From Glaciecola sp. 33A (GTDB lineage: Bacteria; Pseudomonadota; Gammaproteobacteria; Enterobacterales; Alteromonadaceae), in NCBI RefSeq assembly GCF_002836745.1, contig NZ_PJAR01000033.1, forward strand, positions 1 through 38,205: a DNA stretch of 38,205 nucleotides, written 5' to 3'. Each line of letters opens with the position of its first letter. Position 1 is the first letter of the stretch. Both the position numbers and the translations under genes were made by a program. Below, in pieces: positions 25,816 through 33,898 of the stretch. The notes under the pieces were generated by a model that saw only the letters and a list, made by a program, of their open reading frames with translations, made no database searches and had not been told where the DNA came from.

Positions 25816-26676
25816 CTAGTGCAAATCAGATTGGTTCAACACTCCCCAAATTCGCTGTTGTTCAATAACACCCAAGAAATTATTAATCGAAAAACCATTA
25901 GGATATAAAGTAAACTCAGTATCTCTTTCAATTTCTTTACCTTCAGTAATATCAACCATACTAAATAACAGGTGACTGTCATCTCTTAGCGCTATGATTA
26001 CTTCTTCCAATGATACTTTTAAGTAGCCAGAAAAGAGCTGATGATCAAGCTCTACTGAGGTATCAACAATCCAACCAATTACCTTTGGAATTGGGCCGTC
26101 TGTATCGACCTCAAGAGTCGACTTAAAGTTTACATCGCTTAATAGCGCTTGCTCAACTGCTCTCACTTTACGGGAAATTTGCTTACCCGCTTTTCTCAGT
26201 GTTCTTGTTTTATGAAACCAAGCATCTTTCTTACTGCTGCGTAAAAACGTGGATTTGACTTCAAGGACAAGAGTGTGGCCTTCCAAGACACATATAATGT
26301 CTATTTCACCAGGGTCCCGTTCAGGCGTTTTTTCGGGTTGGTAATTAAGTAGCACGGTAAACCCACGAGATTTCAAAATGTCAGCCAACCTCGCTTCAAT
26401 AGCCGCCGTCTCGGCACGGGCCTCGGTTCGACCAGCGCCAACACGCCTCAGGTTATTAATGGTAGCAGTCGAGTTGTTCTGAAATGCCACCATCCAAGGG
26501 AATTCAAAAAGATGATTACCTAGTGCAAATATTGGGCGCTCATACAGCTCTGGCATTATCACCATTGGTAATTTATTACTTTGCAGTTTCTTTGCCTTAG
26601 TTTTTAAATCAAAAGACCAAAAATCAATTATCGCTTCTGCCGCCTTTAAATTGCCATTGGGAAAGGTTTCATTCAC
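25816..26676 (-). CDS. PD-(D/E)xK nuclease-fold protein coupled to the gene upstream
   Basis: The 286-residue frame starts at GTG 26676. The nuclease core is clear: a helix with ETAAIEARLADILKSRGF, then DPGEIDIICVLEGHTLVLEV with D126 and E139-x-K141, and AGKQI with Q166 in the following helix. This order (E...D...ExK...Q) is that of NERD and Holliday-resolvase-like nucleases. The gene overlaps the upstream 451-aa frame by 4 nt (GTGA). The frame upstream of the GTG also reads as protein (RKFKDWT) until a TAA at 26701-26703, so the two may be one gene broken by a one-base loss. Substrate and biological role are unknown; the setting suggests defence. Confidence 0.7.
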   Translation of the reverse strand: MNETFPNGNLKAAEAIIDFWSFDLKTKAKKLQSNKLPMVIMPELYERPIFALGNHLFEFPWMVAFQNNSTATINNLRRVGAGRTEARAETAAIEARLADILKSRGFTVLLNYQPEKTPERDPGEIDIICVLEGHTLVLEVKSTFLRSSKKDAWFHKTRTLRKAGKQISRKVRAVEQALLSDVNFKSTLEVDTDGPIPKVIGWIVDTSVELDHQLFSGYLKVSLEEVIIALRDDSHLLFSMVDITEGKEIERDTEFTLYPNGFSINNFLGVIEQQRIWGVLNQSDLH

Positions 26677-28028
26677 AGTCCAGTCTTTAAATTTCCGACT
26701 TTATCCTTTTTAAATGACCATGTGATTGGGAAGCGGTTTTCCCCTTGTTTAAGGCCTTCAAATGCTAAACGACTAATTGCTGCTAACCAATTTTTCTCGA
26801 CATACAAGTATTGTTGATAGGGCGCTATAAAGGCCTTGTTATAAAAGGCCGACATTAGATTTAAAGAAAGTAGGGCTTCATGTAATTTTACGCGTAACCC
26901 ACTGTCAGCGGTTAAATATTCATTTAAACCGTAAACTTCAATTAATCGTAACTGATTGGAAAACGTCTTGATAACTGCAAATTGATTAGCATCATGATTC
27001 TCGGCTGAACCAATTTTTTGTTCAGCCATACCAGAAGCAATTAGTTCATCTACTCCTCGGTTTAACCAGTAACTATCCAATAGCTGTAATTTATGACCAT
27101 TATTCTTCCAATCTAGATTGAGTTGTTCATTAGCCACTTCAATTACGGCGATACCCTTTTTTAATTTAAATGCAATGCTATCGTCGAAGCAAAACGCATG
27201 AGCAGATTGTGAAATAAAGCTATTGAGGGCAATCTGTTTTATTATCAAATTAGACATGTTTTGATAGGTTTTAGTATCGATTTTTTGTTCACCTGTCGGA
27301 AATAAAAAGGGTATTAAGTGCTCCTTTACGGTGTCAAAAATGCACTTCTCTGTTAAGTTGAAATCCTCAATTTTGGTGTTTTCTAATTTCCAAGCCACAA
27401 TATTTTTGAATGCTGTCCAAGCCTCGGTAGTTTTATTATCTTCAGGTAAGTGACAATCAACTTCACTATGTTGTCCGAGCAGATGCTCAAATGCGAACAG
27501 ACTAATATAAATTAAACAAGTTAATGGACTCAAACTACTTAACTTGCGTTGAGCTTGCTCTAAATCCATTAATAATATTTCATGTTCTTTATGCATTAAT
27601 TTGATGATAGCGATTAATTCATCAAATTCGTGTGTCTTGCTTTCTGTTAATTGCTGGAATTCTTGCCATTTATTTGTGTTCGGTTTCAGGGCCAACTCTG
27701 AATACCTAACGGCATTCTTAACGGATAAAGGTGATTCAGAGGCGATGAGTTTCAACAATGGGAAATTACTCACAACATCCTGGCTGAAGTACCTTGTTAG
27801 TGCTAGAACAAAAGCCTCTGAATTATAGACTGTCGAGGGAGTGACTTGCCAAAGCACGCTATGCCAAAATAATTGGTCTCTTTCTGTCGGTGACACCTTT
27901 TTGTTTTTAGAGCCAGCGGGTTTATTGTCAAGATAAGCTTCTATAATACGTTGAGAAGCATCATGTAATGAGTCATTGTAGACAAGGCTGGTGTTAAATT
28001 TTTTATCGTAGTAGTTTTGATTATCCAT
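26673..28028 (-). CDS. Unrecognised 451-aa protein, partner of a PD-(D/E)xK nuclease
   Basis: No family was recognised. The protein is soluble, largely helical (for example LIAIIKLMHKEHEILLMDLE) and has no signal peptide, membrane span or P-loop. It has a few aromatic-rich stretches (LDSYWLNRGVDELIASG). It ends in WSFKKDKVGNLKTGL, where the frame runs into a stop just as the nuclease frame begins. If one A is added at about 26700 the reading becomes FKKDKSRKFKDWTVNETF and continues into the nuclease. So it is either the first gene of a coupled pair or the N-terminal part of a protein of about 735 residues. It probably has its own promoter in 28029-28200. Confidence 0.55.
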   Translation of the reverse strand: MDNQNYYDKKFNTSLVYNDSLHDASQRIIEAYLDNKPAGSKNKKVSPTERDQLFWHSVLWQVTPSTVYNSEAFVLALTRYFSQDVVSNFPLLKLIASESPLSVKNAVRYSELALKPNTNKWQEFQQLTESKTHEFDELIAIIKLMHKEHEILLMDLEQAQRKLSSLSPLTCLIYISLFAFEHLLGQHSEVDCHLPEDNKTTEAWTAFKNIVAWKLENTKIEDFNLTEKCIFDTVKEHLIPFLFPTGEQKIDTKTYQNMSNLIIKQIALNSFISQSAHAFCFDDSIAFKLKKGIAVIEVANEQLNLDWKNNGHKLQLLDSYWLNRGVDELIASGMAEQKIGSAENHDANQFAVIKTFSNQLRLIEVYGLNEYLTADSGLRVKLHEALLSLNLMSAFYNKAFIAPYQQYLYVEKNWLAAISRLAFEGLKQGENRFPITWSFKKDKVGNLKTGL

Positions 28029-28366
28029 AATCTTCCTAATAATTCACACGGCTTTTAATGGTAAAGACCGAAATCACTATCCGTTAAAAATCAACGAACA
28101 GACAATATCCAATTCTGTTTTTTGGTGACTATAGACTATTAATCAACTTAACTGCTAAATAATGCATCACCTTTGGTGTATGACGGCAATACAGTTCGAT
28201 ATAAATTGTGGGAATATATTGAGGATAAAACTCTAATGTTTGATATTTTTTTATCAGATTTCATTTTCAATTATAATAAAGTCTGATAATTTTCGACAAT
28301 TATTCATTTATAAAAATGTCGGCGAGATTAATGTCCAAGAAACCGGTCATAGCTATTTTCTAAATA
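28029..28366. other. Intergenic stretch with two inverted repeats
   Basis: No gene is seen. It holds TTATCAGA (28251-28258) and TCTGATAA (28282-28289), inverted with 23 nt between them, and next to it CGACA/TGTCG arms near 28294 and 28317. These could be operator sites or a bidirectional terminator between the nuclease pair and the small gene to the right. Confidence 0.4.
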
Positions 28367-28633
28367 TTAGTTGTCATTTTTACTAGGAATTAGGTTTTTA
28401 TCTATCGCCTTGATAGGCAAGTAAACGGCAATAGGGGCCGTACGCCGTTCAAATTTGTGTGAGAAGTTTGTGCTTTTGAGGACATAGCCAAGGCTTAAAA
28501 AAAACTGGTTATAACGATCTTGATCGCCACCAAACTGGTCAGTTGCGAATTTTAATCTTGTTGTGGCCCAGTATGACTTAGCATTCAAACCCAGTGAGAA
28601 ACAAGACGTAGATAGACTTATTAAAGCATGCAA
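28367..28633 (-). CDS. Hypothetical small protein (88 aa), doubtful
   Basis: A frame with ATG start encodes 88 residues with a plausible composition (KFATDQFGGDQDRYNQFFLS, APIAVYLPIKAIDKN). There is no clear ribosome binding site and no recognised family. Upstream the frame stays open into non-Met sequence (GTALLHAL), which suggests the tail of a truncated gene. It lies between the nuclease pair and the KAP gene. Confidence 0.3.
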   Translation of the reverse strand: MHALISLSTSCFSLGLNAKSYWATTRLKFATDQFGGDQDRYNQFFLSLGYVLKSTNFSHKFERRTAPIAVYLPIKAIDKNLIPSKNDN

Positions 28634-28820
28634 TAGTGCCGTACTATGATGGATAAAGAAGTTAGAACATCTAAAAATGTAAACGACACAGACGAGAATT
28701 TACCTAGCCTTATCTTTTTGTAGACCAGTTTTACCTTTGTTGAATAGACAAGAAATGTCGTTTATTCTGATTACACTTTCTTCTTATTCTAATAAATTAT
28801 AATTTGGGTTGGACAGTATA

Positions 28821-31028
28821 ATGACCACATCTCTGGACTCAGACCGAGCCCTTGTAAATGAAACGAAAGATCAATTCGGCTTTGTTGGCATAGCACAACG
28901 ACTTGCCCCGTCAATCGTTGAAGCATCAAAGGGCGATGGCATAGTTATCGGTCTTGAAGGCCGCTGGGGTTCAGGAAAAACATCACTTTTGAACTTTCTA
29001 CGCACTGAACTTGTTGCAACGCAAGACAAAGGAATTCATACCATTACAATCGCGCCGTGGCTGAATGGTGATACCTCATCGATGGTCATGTCATTGCTAG
29101 GACCGATGACTGCAATACTCAAGGCCAAAGAAGAGGAACTTGCTGAAACTGCTGGCGAGAAAAATATTGCCATTAAAAAACAGATGGCTGAAGTCGGCCG
29201 GCTTTTAAAGGACTACGGTCCACAGACGGCTCGGAAGTTTGCGTCAGTTGCCAATTTTGCCGGACACTTCATCCCAGGAGGTCAGATTGCAGGAAAAGCA
29301 TTAGATAGCGCTGCAACAGCGGCTGAAAAATTGATACCTAGTGGATCAACCCCATCTGAGCTAAAGCAAAAAATATCGGATAAAATCCAAGCGTTGGATG
29401 TTGGGTTTGTTGTTATTCTCGATGATCTGGATCGCCTTGAACCTGAGCAAGCAGTTGAAGTCGTTCGGTTAGTTCGTTCCGTCGCTGATTTTCCAAAAGT
29501 CGCATACCTGATGTGTTACGACCGTGAGGTCTTGGCTCAAGCCCTAAAGACGGGTCTGAAAGTTGAAGATGGTGACCTTTTCCTTCAAAAAATCGTGCAG
29601 CTCACTTTCAATATTCCGCTTCCCGAGCCATTTGATCTTCGCAACCAATTTCGAGAGGAAGCAAAAGCTATCTATGCCGAAGTCATGGGAGATGACGTCA
29701 ACGGCGACCTACTAAATGATTTAATATCAGCTGTCGACCAAGAAGGAATGGGGCTATCTACACCACGTGAAGTCAAACTTGCTTTGAACAGCATTCGCTT
29801 TGTGTTTCCGCAAATCAAAGACGATGTATATTTCCCTGACTTTTGCCGTCTGCACTTGATCAAAATTACAAAATACAAACTTTATCAGTGGATTGAGTCT
29901 TATCTTTCAATACGCTCTGTATTAGTCACTGGAGACGCAAGTGTCCCTCCTGATGAAAAGGCTAAAATAGGTGAGCAGTTAAAGACGCTCTTGCCTTCAA
30001 AGGGTCCTTTCTCTAGCGATTCGATTTGGAATTTGCAACGTTTTATTCCGGGTGTGTCAGAGGCTGACAAACCAGAAGAAACGGTTTTTAACAAGATGGA
30101 TTCGGCTGATGTTGCTGACGCGATTACCCTTAAAAGGCTCGGTAGTCCATTGCATTATCGTTTTTACTTTGCTCTCACTGGTCCAAAGACGGTTATGTCA
30201 GATGAGGATTTCAATCATATCTTGGCGTTGGCAAGGGAAAATGTCGATCTGTTGGCTATTCGCCTTATCGAAGAAGTGATGAGGCGACGTACCTCTGGCA
30301 AAACGTGGTTCGAACATGTGCTGGACCGACTAGACAAAGAATGCATAGCGACCTTGGATGAAGATCAGCTTATTGGGTTAGTTAAAGCGCTGTCCGATAT
30401 GATGGATAGCGCAATGGCAGCAGACGGTAAACATCGTGTATTTTCTTCTACGCTTGATGGAATTGCTAATAAGGTTGTAAAGAGATGCCTAATTCAATTA
30501 AACAAGCTGAACCCAAAAAAACAGGCTGCGACTGTCCTACAGATAGCAAAAGAAGGAAGGGCCTTGAATTGGTTGGTTGGTAAGTTCTTTAGAGGCCAAC
30601 TGTTTCGCCACGGAAAAGTCGGCAAAGAAGCGGTTACCCCGGACCAATGGGAAATTTCAGAAGAGGTTCTGGACGATGCAATCGCTATCTTGAAAGTGCG
30701 CGTCAAAGCGAAAGAAACGAAATCGCTAATACCAAATATGCCTGACATTACGTCCTACCTATACGGCTGGAAAAACCTAACTAAAAATAAAGAAGCAAAT
30801 AACTGGGTGCGTAAGTACAGCAAAACTGATGAGGGTTTTATCAATATACTGAACCATCTTAGGGGCTGGTCAATGAGTGACAAAGTATATTACCCTCTGT
30901 CTCAAGAGGCCGTTACAAGCTTTCTCGATTGGGATAAAACAGTTGAACGCTTAGATAGTTTAAAAGATGGTAAGTTTTCTGCTCAAGTTGCGGAACTTCA
31001 AGCAGCAATTGACCATGCTAACCATTGA
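28821..31028 (+). CDS. KAP-family P-loop NTPase
   Basis: The start is taken at ATG 28821 (735 residues); TTG 28809 is possible. The N-terminal half is a KAP NTPase: VNETKDQFGFVGIAQRLAPS, Walker A GRWGSGKT (47-54) in GLEGRWGSGKTSLLNFL, the IAPW segment after it, Walker B VVILDDLDRLEPEQ (197-210) and a KVAYLMCYDREVL sensor segment. An Ala/Gly-rich stretch at about 140-175 stands where many KAP proteins have membrane spans, but it is not clearly transmembrane. The C-terminal 350 residues are unrecognised. KAP NTPases include the phage-exclusion protein PifA of F plasmid, so a stand-alone defence role is plausible. The gene looks more GC-rich than its neighbours, a sign of separate transfer. Confidence 0.85.
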   Translation: MTTSLDSDRALVNETKDQFGFVGIAQRLAPSIVEASKGDGIVIGLEGRWGSGKTSLLNFLRTELVATQDKGIHTITIAPWLNGDTSSMVMSLLGPMTAILKAKEEELAETAGEKNIAIKKQMAEVGRLLKDYGPQTARKFASVANFAGHFIPGGQIAGKALDSAATAAEKLIPSGSTPSELKQKISDKIQALDVGFVVILDDLDRLEPEQAVEVVRLVRSVADFPKVAYLMCYDREVLAQALKTGLKVEDGDLFLQKIVQLTFNIPLPEPFDLRNQFREEAKAIYAEVMGDDVNGDLLNDLISAVDQEGMGLSTPREVKLALNSIRFVFPQIKDDVYFPDFCRLHLIKITKYKLYQWIESYLSIRSVLVTGDASVPPDEKAKIGEQLKTLLPSKGPFSSDSIWNLQRFIPGVSEADKPEETVFNKMDSADVADAITLKRLGSPLHYRFYFALTGPKTVMSDEDFNHILALARENVDLLAIRLIEEVMRRRTSGKTWFEHVLDRLDKECIATLDEDQLIGLVKALSDMMDSAMAADGKHRVFSSTLDGIANKVVKRCLIQLNKLNPKKQAATVLQIAKEGRALNWLVGKFFRGQLFRHGKVGKEAVTPDQWEISEEVLDDAIAILKVRVKAKETKSLIPNMPDITSYLYGWKNLTKNKEANNWVRKYSKTDEGFINILNHLRGWSMSDKVYYPLSQEAVTSFLDWDKTVERLDSLKDGKFSAQVAELQAAIDHANH

Positions 31029-31468
31029 GTAGAACGCTGCCAAAGTGCGTCTAACGGCAAGTAATGTTAGCCCGTAAGCTTTTGAAGCAATTCTCTAAGT
31101 GTATATTTAACATCTTAATAAAGTCAGAGATTTTATTGGTTCGCCTTCAGAGCTTCCCGATGGTGATTGGCAAGAGTTAGATTTGGGCAATGTGACGCTC
31201 ATGTCAGACCAACACGACAGTCATTTACATCTAACTAGTTCGTCCAGTATGCGCGGTGTGCGCGGATTGACGGTTTCAACCCCCTAGGCTCGCTATTATC
31301 GGCGTTATCAATGTGGAAAAGACTTTAATTGCTGGTTTTACCATCGTGCGAAACTTAGGCGCGCTGGGCTTTGCTGATATAGATTCAATGAAAGCCATCG
31401 ATGAAGACGAGATACCCGTCTAAGGTAATGGTAAGTTGGTGGCAATTGTTGCCCGACCAACTCAGTCC

Positions 31469-31608
31469 TAAACACGGCATAAGCAGCCGTCCGCCGTTGA
31501 GAGTTGTTTTGAAAATATGTCCCATTTGCCGATTCCGCAGTTTGGTTGTTTATTGCGGCATAAAAGAACGATAGCGGACGTTCTGTAATCCCCACAACCC
31601 CGTGTTTA
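31469..31608. repeat. Two-level inverted repeat of 140 bp
   Basis: TAAACACGG (31469-31477) pairs with CCGTGTTTA (31600-31608), and inside them CGTCCGC (31488-31494) pairs with GCGGACG (31574-31580). The nesting recalls foldable recombination sites, but the spacers (10 and 19 nt) are unequal and the end boxes do not match attC consensus. Confidence 0.5.
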
Positions 31609-31995
31609 ATTGCTAAGCGATACTTTTACGCATCTAAGTTGGTCTTTCTTCTGTTCGTTGCTTTATGCAAATGGTTTTGATGAAACAGTAACCATCTGGA
31701 TTTACATATTGGTCGTAGTTGCAGGCTATCCGTTTTTCAAGAAACTAAATAAATCCTAGTTGTTTATTCGCAAAAAAACGAGCAAGTAATTGCAAATTTA
31801 CTGAGACAGAATTCGGGGAGGAATTTAGATTAATTTTATTCTGATTATAATTAGCGAAGCTAGATAGTTTCGGTTTCAGTAAATCGTCAAGTCAATCTAA
31901 CAGGGAGTCATTACTTAAAACCACTTTTTGAATGAGACTTCTTATTTCTCATTTGGATCGTTGGTCACAATTTGGGCTACAGCGCTAATTCATCA

Positions 31996-32039
31996 TTTGG
32001 TCTATTATTGGACCAGAATTCTGATTAAAATGGACCAAA
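31996..32039. repeat. Inverted repeat TTTGGTCTATT / AATGGACCAAA
   Basis: The 11-bp arms (31996-32006 and 32029-32039) differ at one base. A third GGACC lies between them (32010-32014). It may be a binding site or the end of a lost element. Confidence 0.45.
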
Positions 32040-32250
32040 ACTAGTCAAATAATTGCACTAGCACCTTTTACCCACTCCGCTTTTGCAGCCTGACTACCCG
32101 CACCGTTATCGGCCGACTATAAGGCCTATGAAATTGCCTATTTCACCAAACAAACATACCTACCAACGGGATAGACTTAGGCAAACAGAAACAAGGAACA
32201 GAAAATAAGTAGAATTAAAATCACGCAATAAACTTAGGATTCTAGAGTTG

Positions 32251-32673
32251 TTACTCGCTCCTTTTTAAACAGTCTACTCTTTCTAGGCTATTCGGTCGGC
32301 GTGACAACATCACGATGCTTTCAATATTAGAGATTTGCTTAAAACCTCCAGTCAATTCTCCACTTTCAAAAAAAGTACCTTTAATTAAAACCATTCCTTT
32401 TTTGCAATTTTTATTAAAGTTTTTAGAGAACTCTGTATTAATTATAACCATGATTTCTCTTGTAAAATCTCGGCTAAGTGCATCGTGTTCGTATGGGTAA
32501 ATAAAAAAACCATCAGGAGTCGGTGTCAAATATCCGCTCGTCATGACGATGCTTTGGGAGTATTCATCTGTCGATAGTAATTCAAAAATAGGAACGGTTT
32601 TGAATTCCACAGAACCGCGACACGACGAACAAAAAAAGATAGTAAAAAGAACTACTATAATCCTAATTAACAT
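32251..32673 (-). CDS. Putative immunity protein, exported (possible lipoprotein)
   Basis: The 140-residue protein starts with a hydrophobic signal segment ([17 protein letters not shown]). Cys18 in CSSC could be lipidated, although the position three before it is Cys rather than Leu, so the lipobox is imperfect. The mature part has two more cysteines and no recognised domain. Its ATG overlaps the toxin-part stop by 7 nt (ATGTTAA), the usual order of Rhs-CT toxin then immunity gene. If it is the immunity protein, export would mean that the toxin acts in the periplasm or at the membrane. Confidence 0.55.
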   Translation of the reverse strand: MLIRIIVVLFTIFFCSSCRGSVEFKTVPIFELLSTDEYSQSIVMTSGYLTPTPDGFFIYPYEHDALSRDFTREIMVIINTEFSKNFNKNCKKGMVLIKGTFFESGELTGGFKQISNIESIVMLSRRPNSLERVDCLKRSE

Positions 32674-33719
32674 GTTTCACCTGATTTAAAATTGCTGCAT
32701 GACCAATCATTACTTGAACCATTTGGTCTTGTCACATGGAGCATAGCATTGTTTGTCGTATTCCATATATCGATACTAGTTACGTCGAAACTATCACCGA
32801 GGCGAGCTTCAAGCCTTAAAAGGTCCGGAGAGCCCATCGCCTCATCAATTGTAACGAGCCAATCTGATACATCACTTGGGACTCCTTGTGAACCAGCACC
32901 AGCATTACTATGAAGATCAAGAAATCTTCCTCCATTTCCATTTACCCATCCGTCTGCTGAATATAACACCTTGTCACTGAACCATGATTCATGCTCATAA
33001 ACGTATGTACCTACTCTCACAATTCCAGCACCAATTGCTAAAGAACCTGTTTGCAATCCTGCTTTGTAGGTCTCCTTTAAATTTCTCATAGCTTGCCTAA
33101 TTGCTATCTCTCTAGATACCTTCTTGCCTATTTGATTGAACAAATATTGAAACGCACCGGTTTGGGCACCATTGGCAAATTTGCCACCTGAAATCTTAGA
33201 AGCAGTCCCCCCAATTACAGCAGAAACTACCGTTCCTTGTGCAATTTCCCCACTGGACAAATTGTCGCCTCCGGGAAGAAATGCTCCACCGATACCTTTT
33301 GTGACGCCGGCACTAAAGAAACCGTGTCCAAACTTACCACCTTGGAGAGAAGAAGATACACCACCTACCAGTGCGTGTGCAGTAATTTGTTGCGCAACTT
33401 GCCCACTCGTTAACATATTACCACCGAAGTTGATACTTCCACTTTCATCCAACCCATTAAAGTGTTGACCAACCTCTGAAAATGCATACGCTGTAGCCGC
33501 TGTTATTGCCCCTGATGTAAAGGCTGCTTTCAAACTTCCCGTAACAGCGTATGTCGTAGCTGCACTAAATGCTGCACTGCACCAGACTTGGCACCCAGGA
33601 ATGAAATTCAACCCCACGTTAATCGCAGTATTTAAGATTGGAACTTTGGCGATAGCTCTAAGAATGTTGCCTGTTGTCGCCTGTTGTCGCCTGCCAAAGC
33701 TTTTTGAAAAAATACCCAC
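32667..33719 (-). CDS. Rhs C-terminal toxin part, separated from its core by a frameshift
   Basis: The true frame joins the Rhs tip at about 33690; the 350-residue reading starts at GTG 33719 and its first 12 or so residues come from the wrong frame. From [18 protein letters not shown] on, it is typical post-core Rhs: Gly/Ala-rich hydrophobic stretches ([55 protein letters not shown]), common in translocated polymorphic toxins. The variable toxin domain is about residues 200-350 and ends [12 protein letters not shown]; its activity is not recognised. The partner immunity gene overlaps its end. With no intact core or start it is probably silent unless the frame is restored and it recombines onto a full rhs gene. 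Confidence 0.7.
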   Translation of the reverse strand: MGIFSKSFGRRQQATTGNILRAIAKVPILNTAINVGLNFIPGCQVWCSAAFSAATTYAVTGSLKAAFTSGAITAATAYAFSEVGQHFNGLDESGSINFGGNMLTSGQVAQQITAHALVGGVSSSLQGGKFGHGFFSAGVTKGIGGAFLPGGDNLSSGEIAQGTVVSAVIGGTASKISGGKFANGAQTGAFQYLFNQIGKKVSREIAIRQAMRNLKETYKAGLQTGSLAIGAGIVRVGTYVYEHESWFSDKVLYSADGWVNGNGGRFLDLHSNAGAGSQGVPSDVSDWLVTIDEAMGSPDLLRLEARLGDSFDVTSIDIWNTTNNAMLHVTRPNGSSNDWSCSNFKSGETC

Positions 33720-33870
33720 TGGGGTCGGTATAACTCATCGGATTGTTCAACACATAGCTATAGCGATTATAATTTTGGCTGTTATTCGGTGCTTGAATAA
33801 AGGGGTCAGCCTGCATAAACCGCCCAATCGTCGGATCATAAATCCGTCCCTTCATATGGATACAAAGGCT
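33658..33870 (-). pseudogene. Rhs core tip fragment (orphan), frameshifted
   Basis: It encodes the hallmark end of the Rhs core: [56 protein letters not shown] in frame at 33871-33873 closes it upstream and no further core is present; the subtilase gene ends 25 bp away. The frame then leaves the toxin frame at the duplicated 10-mer and stops at 33658. This is an orphan rhs-CT cassette cut off from its parent gene. Confidence 0.85.
33671..33690. repeat. Exact 10-bp tandem duplication that breaks the rhs frame
   Basis: CTGTTGTCGC occurs twice in a row. With a single copy the minus strand reads [18 protein letters not shown] without interruption, so the second copy (10 nt, not a multiple of three) is the frameshift. 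Such slippage can be reversed. Confidence 0.9.
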
Positions 33871-33898
33871 CTACGATCCGCCTGAAAAGCTGAGGAAT

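Larger units (their letters stand above)
31029..32250. other. Decayed region without an intact gene
   Basis: Several short coding-like fragments are visible. On the plus strand, 31127-31287 reads FIGSPSELPDGDWQELDLGN; about 31290-31424 reads LAIIGVINVEKTLIAGFTIV and ends EDEIPV; 31641-31759 reads LLYANGFDETVTIWIYILVV, a membrane-like end. On the minus strand, 32044-32110 reads GAGSQAAKAEWVKGASAII. Each is closed by stops. They look like remnants of different genes of unknown families. Two inverted repeats (31469-31608 and 31996-32039) lie inside. Confidence 0.5.

Noticed and set aside
31338-31595. 85-codon minus-strand frame
   Set aside because: It crosses the inverted repeat and lies antisense to a more protein-like remnant; no start signal or family was seen.
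31469-31608. Integron attC site
   Set aside because: Nested inverted arms are present, but the outer boxes do not fit RYYYAAC / GTTRRRY, the inner spacers are 10 and 19 nt instead of about 5-6, and no integron integrase or second copy is in the window.
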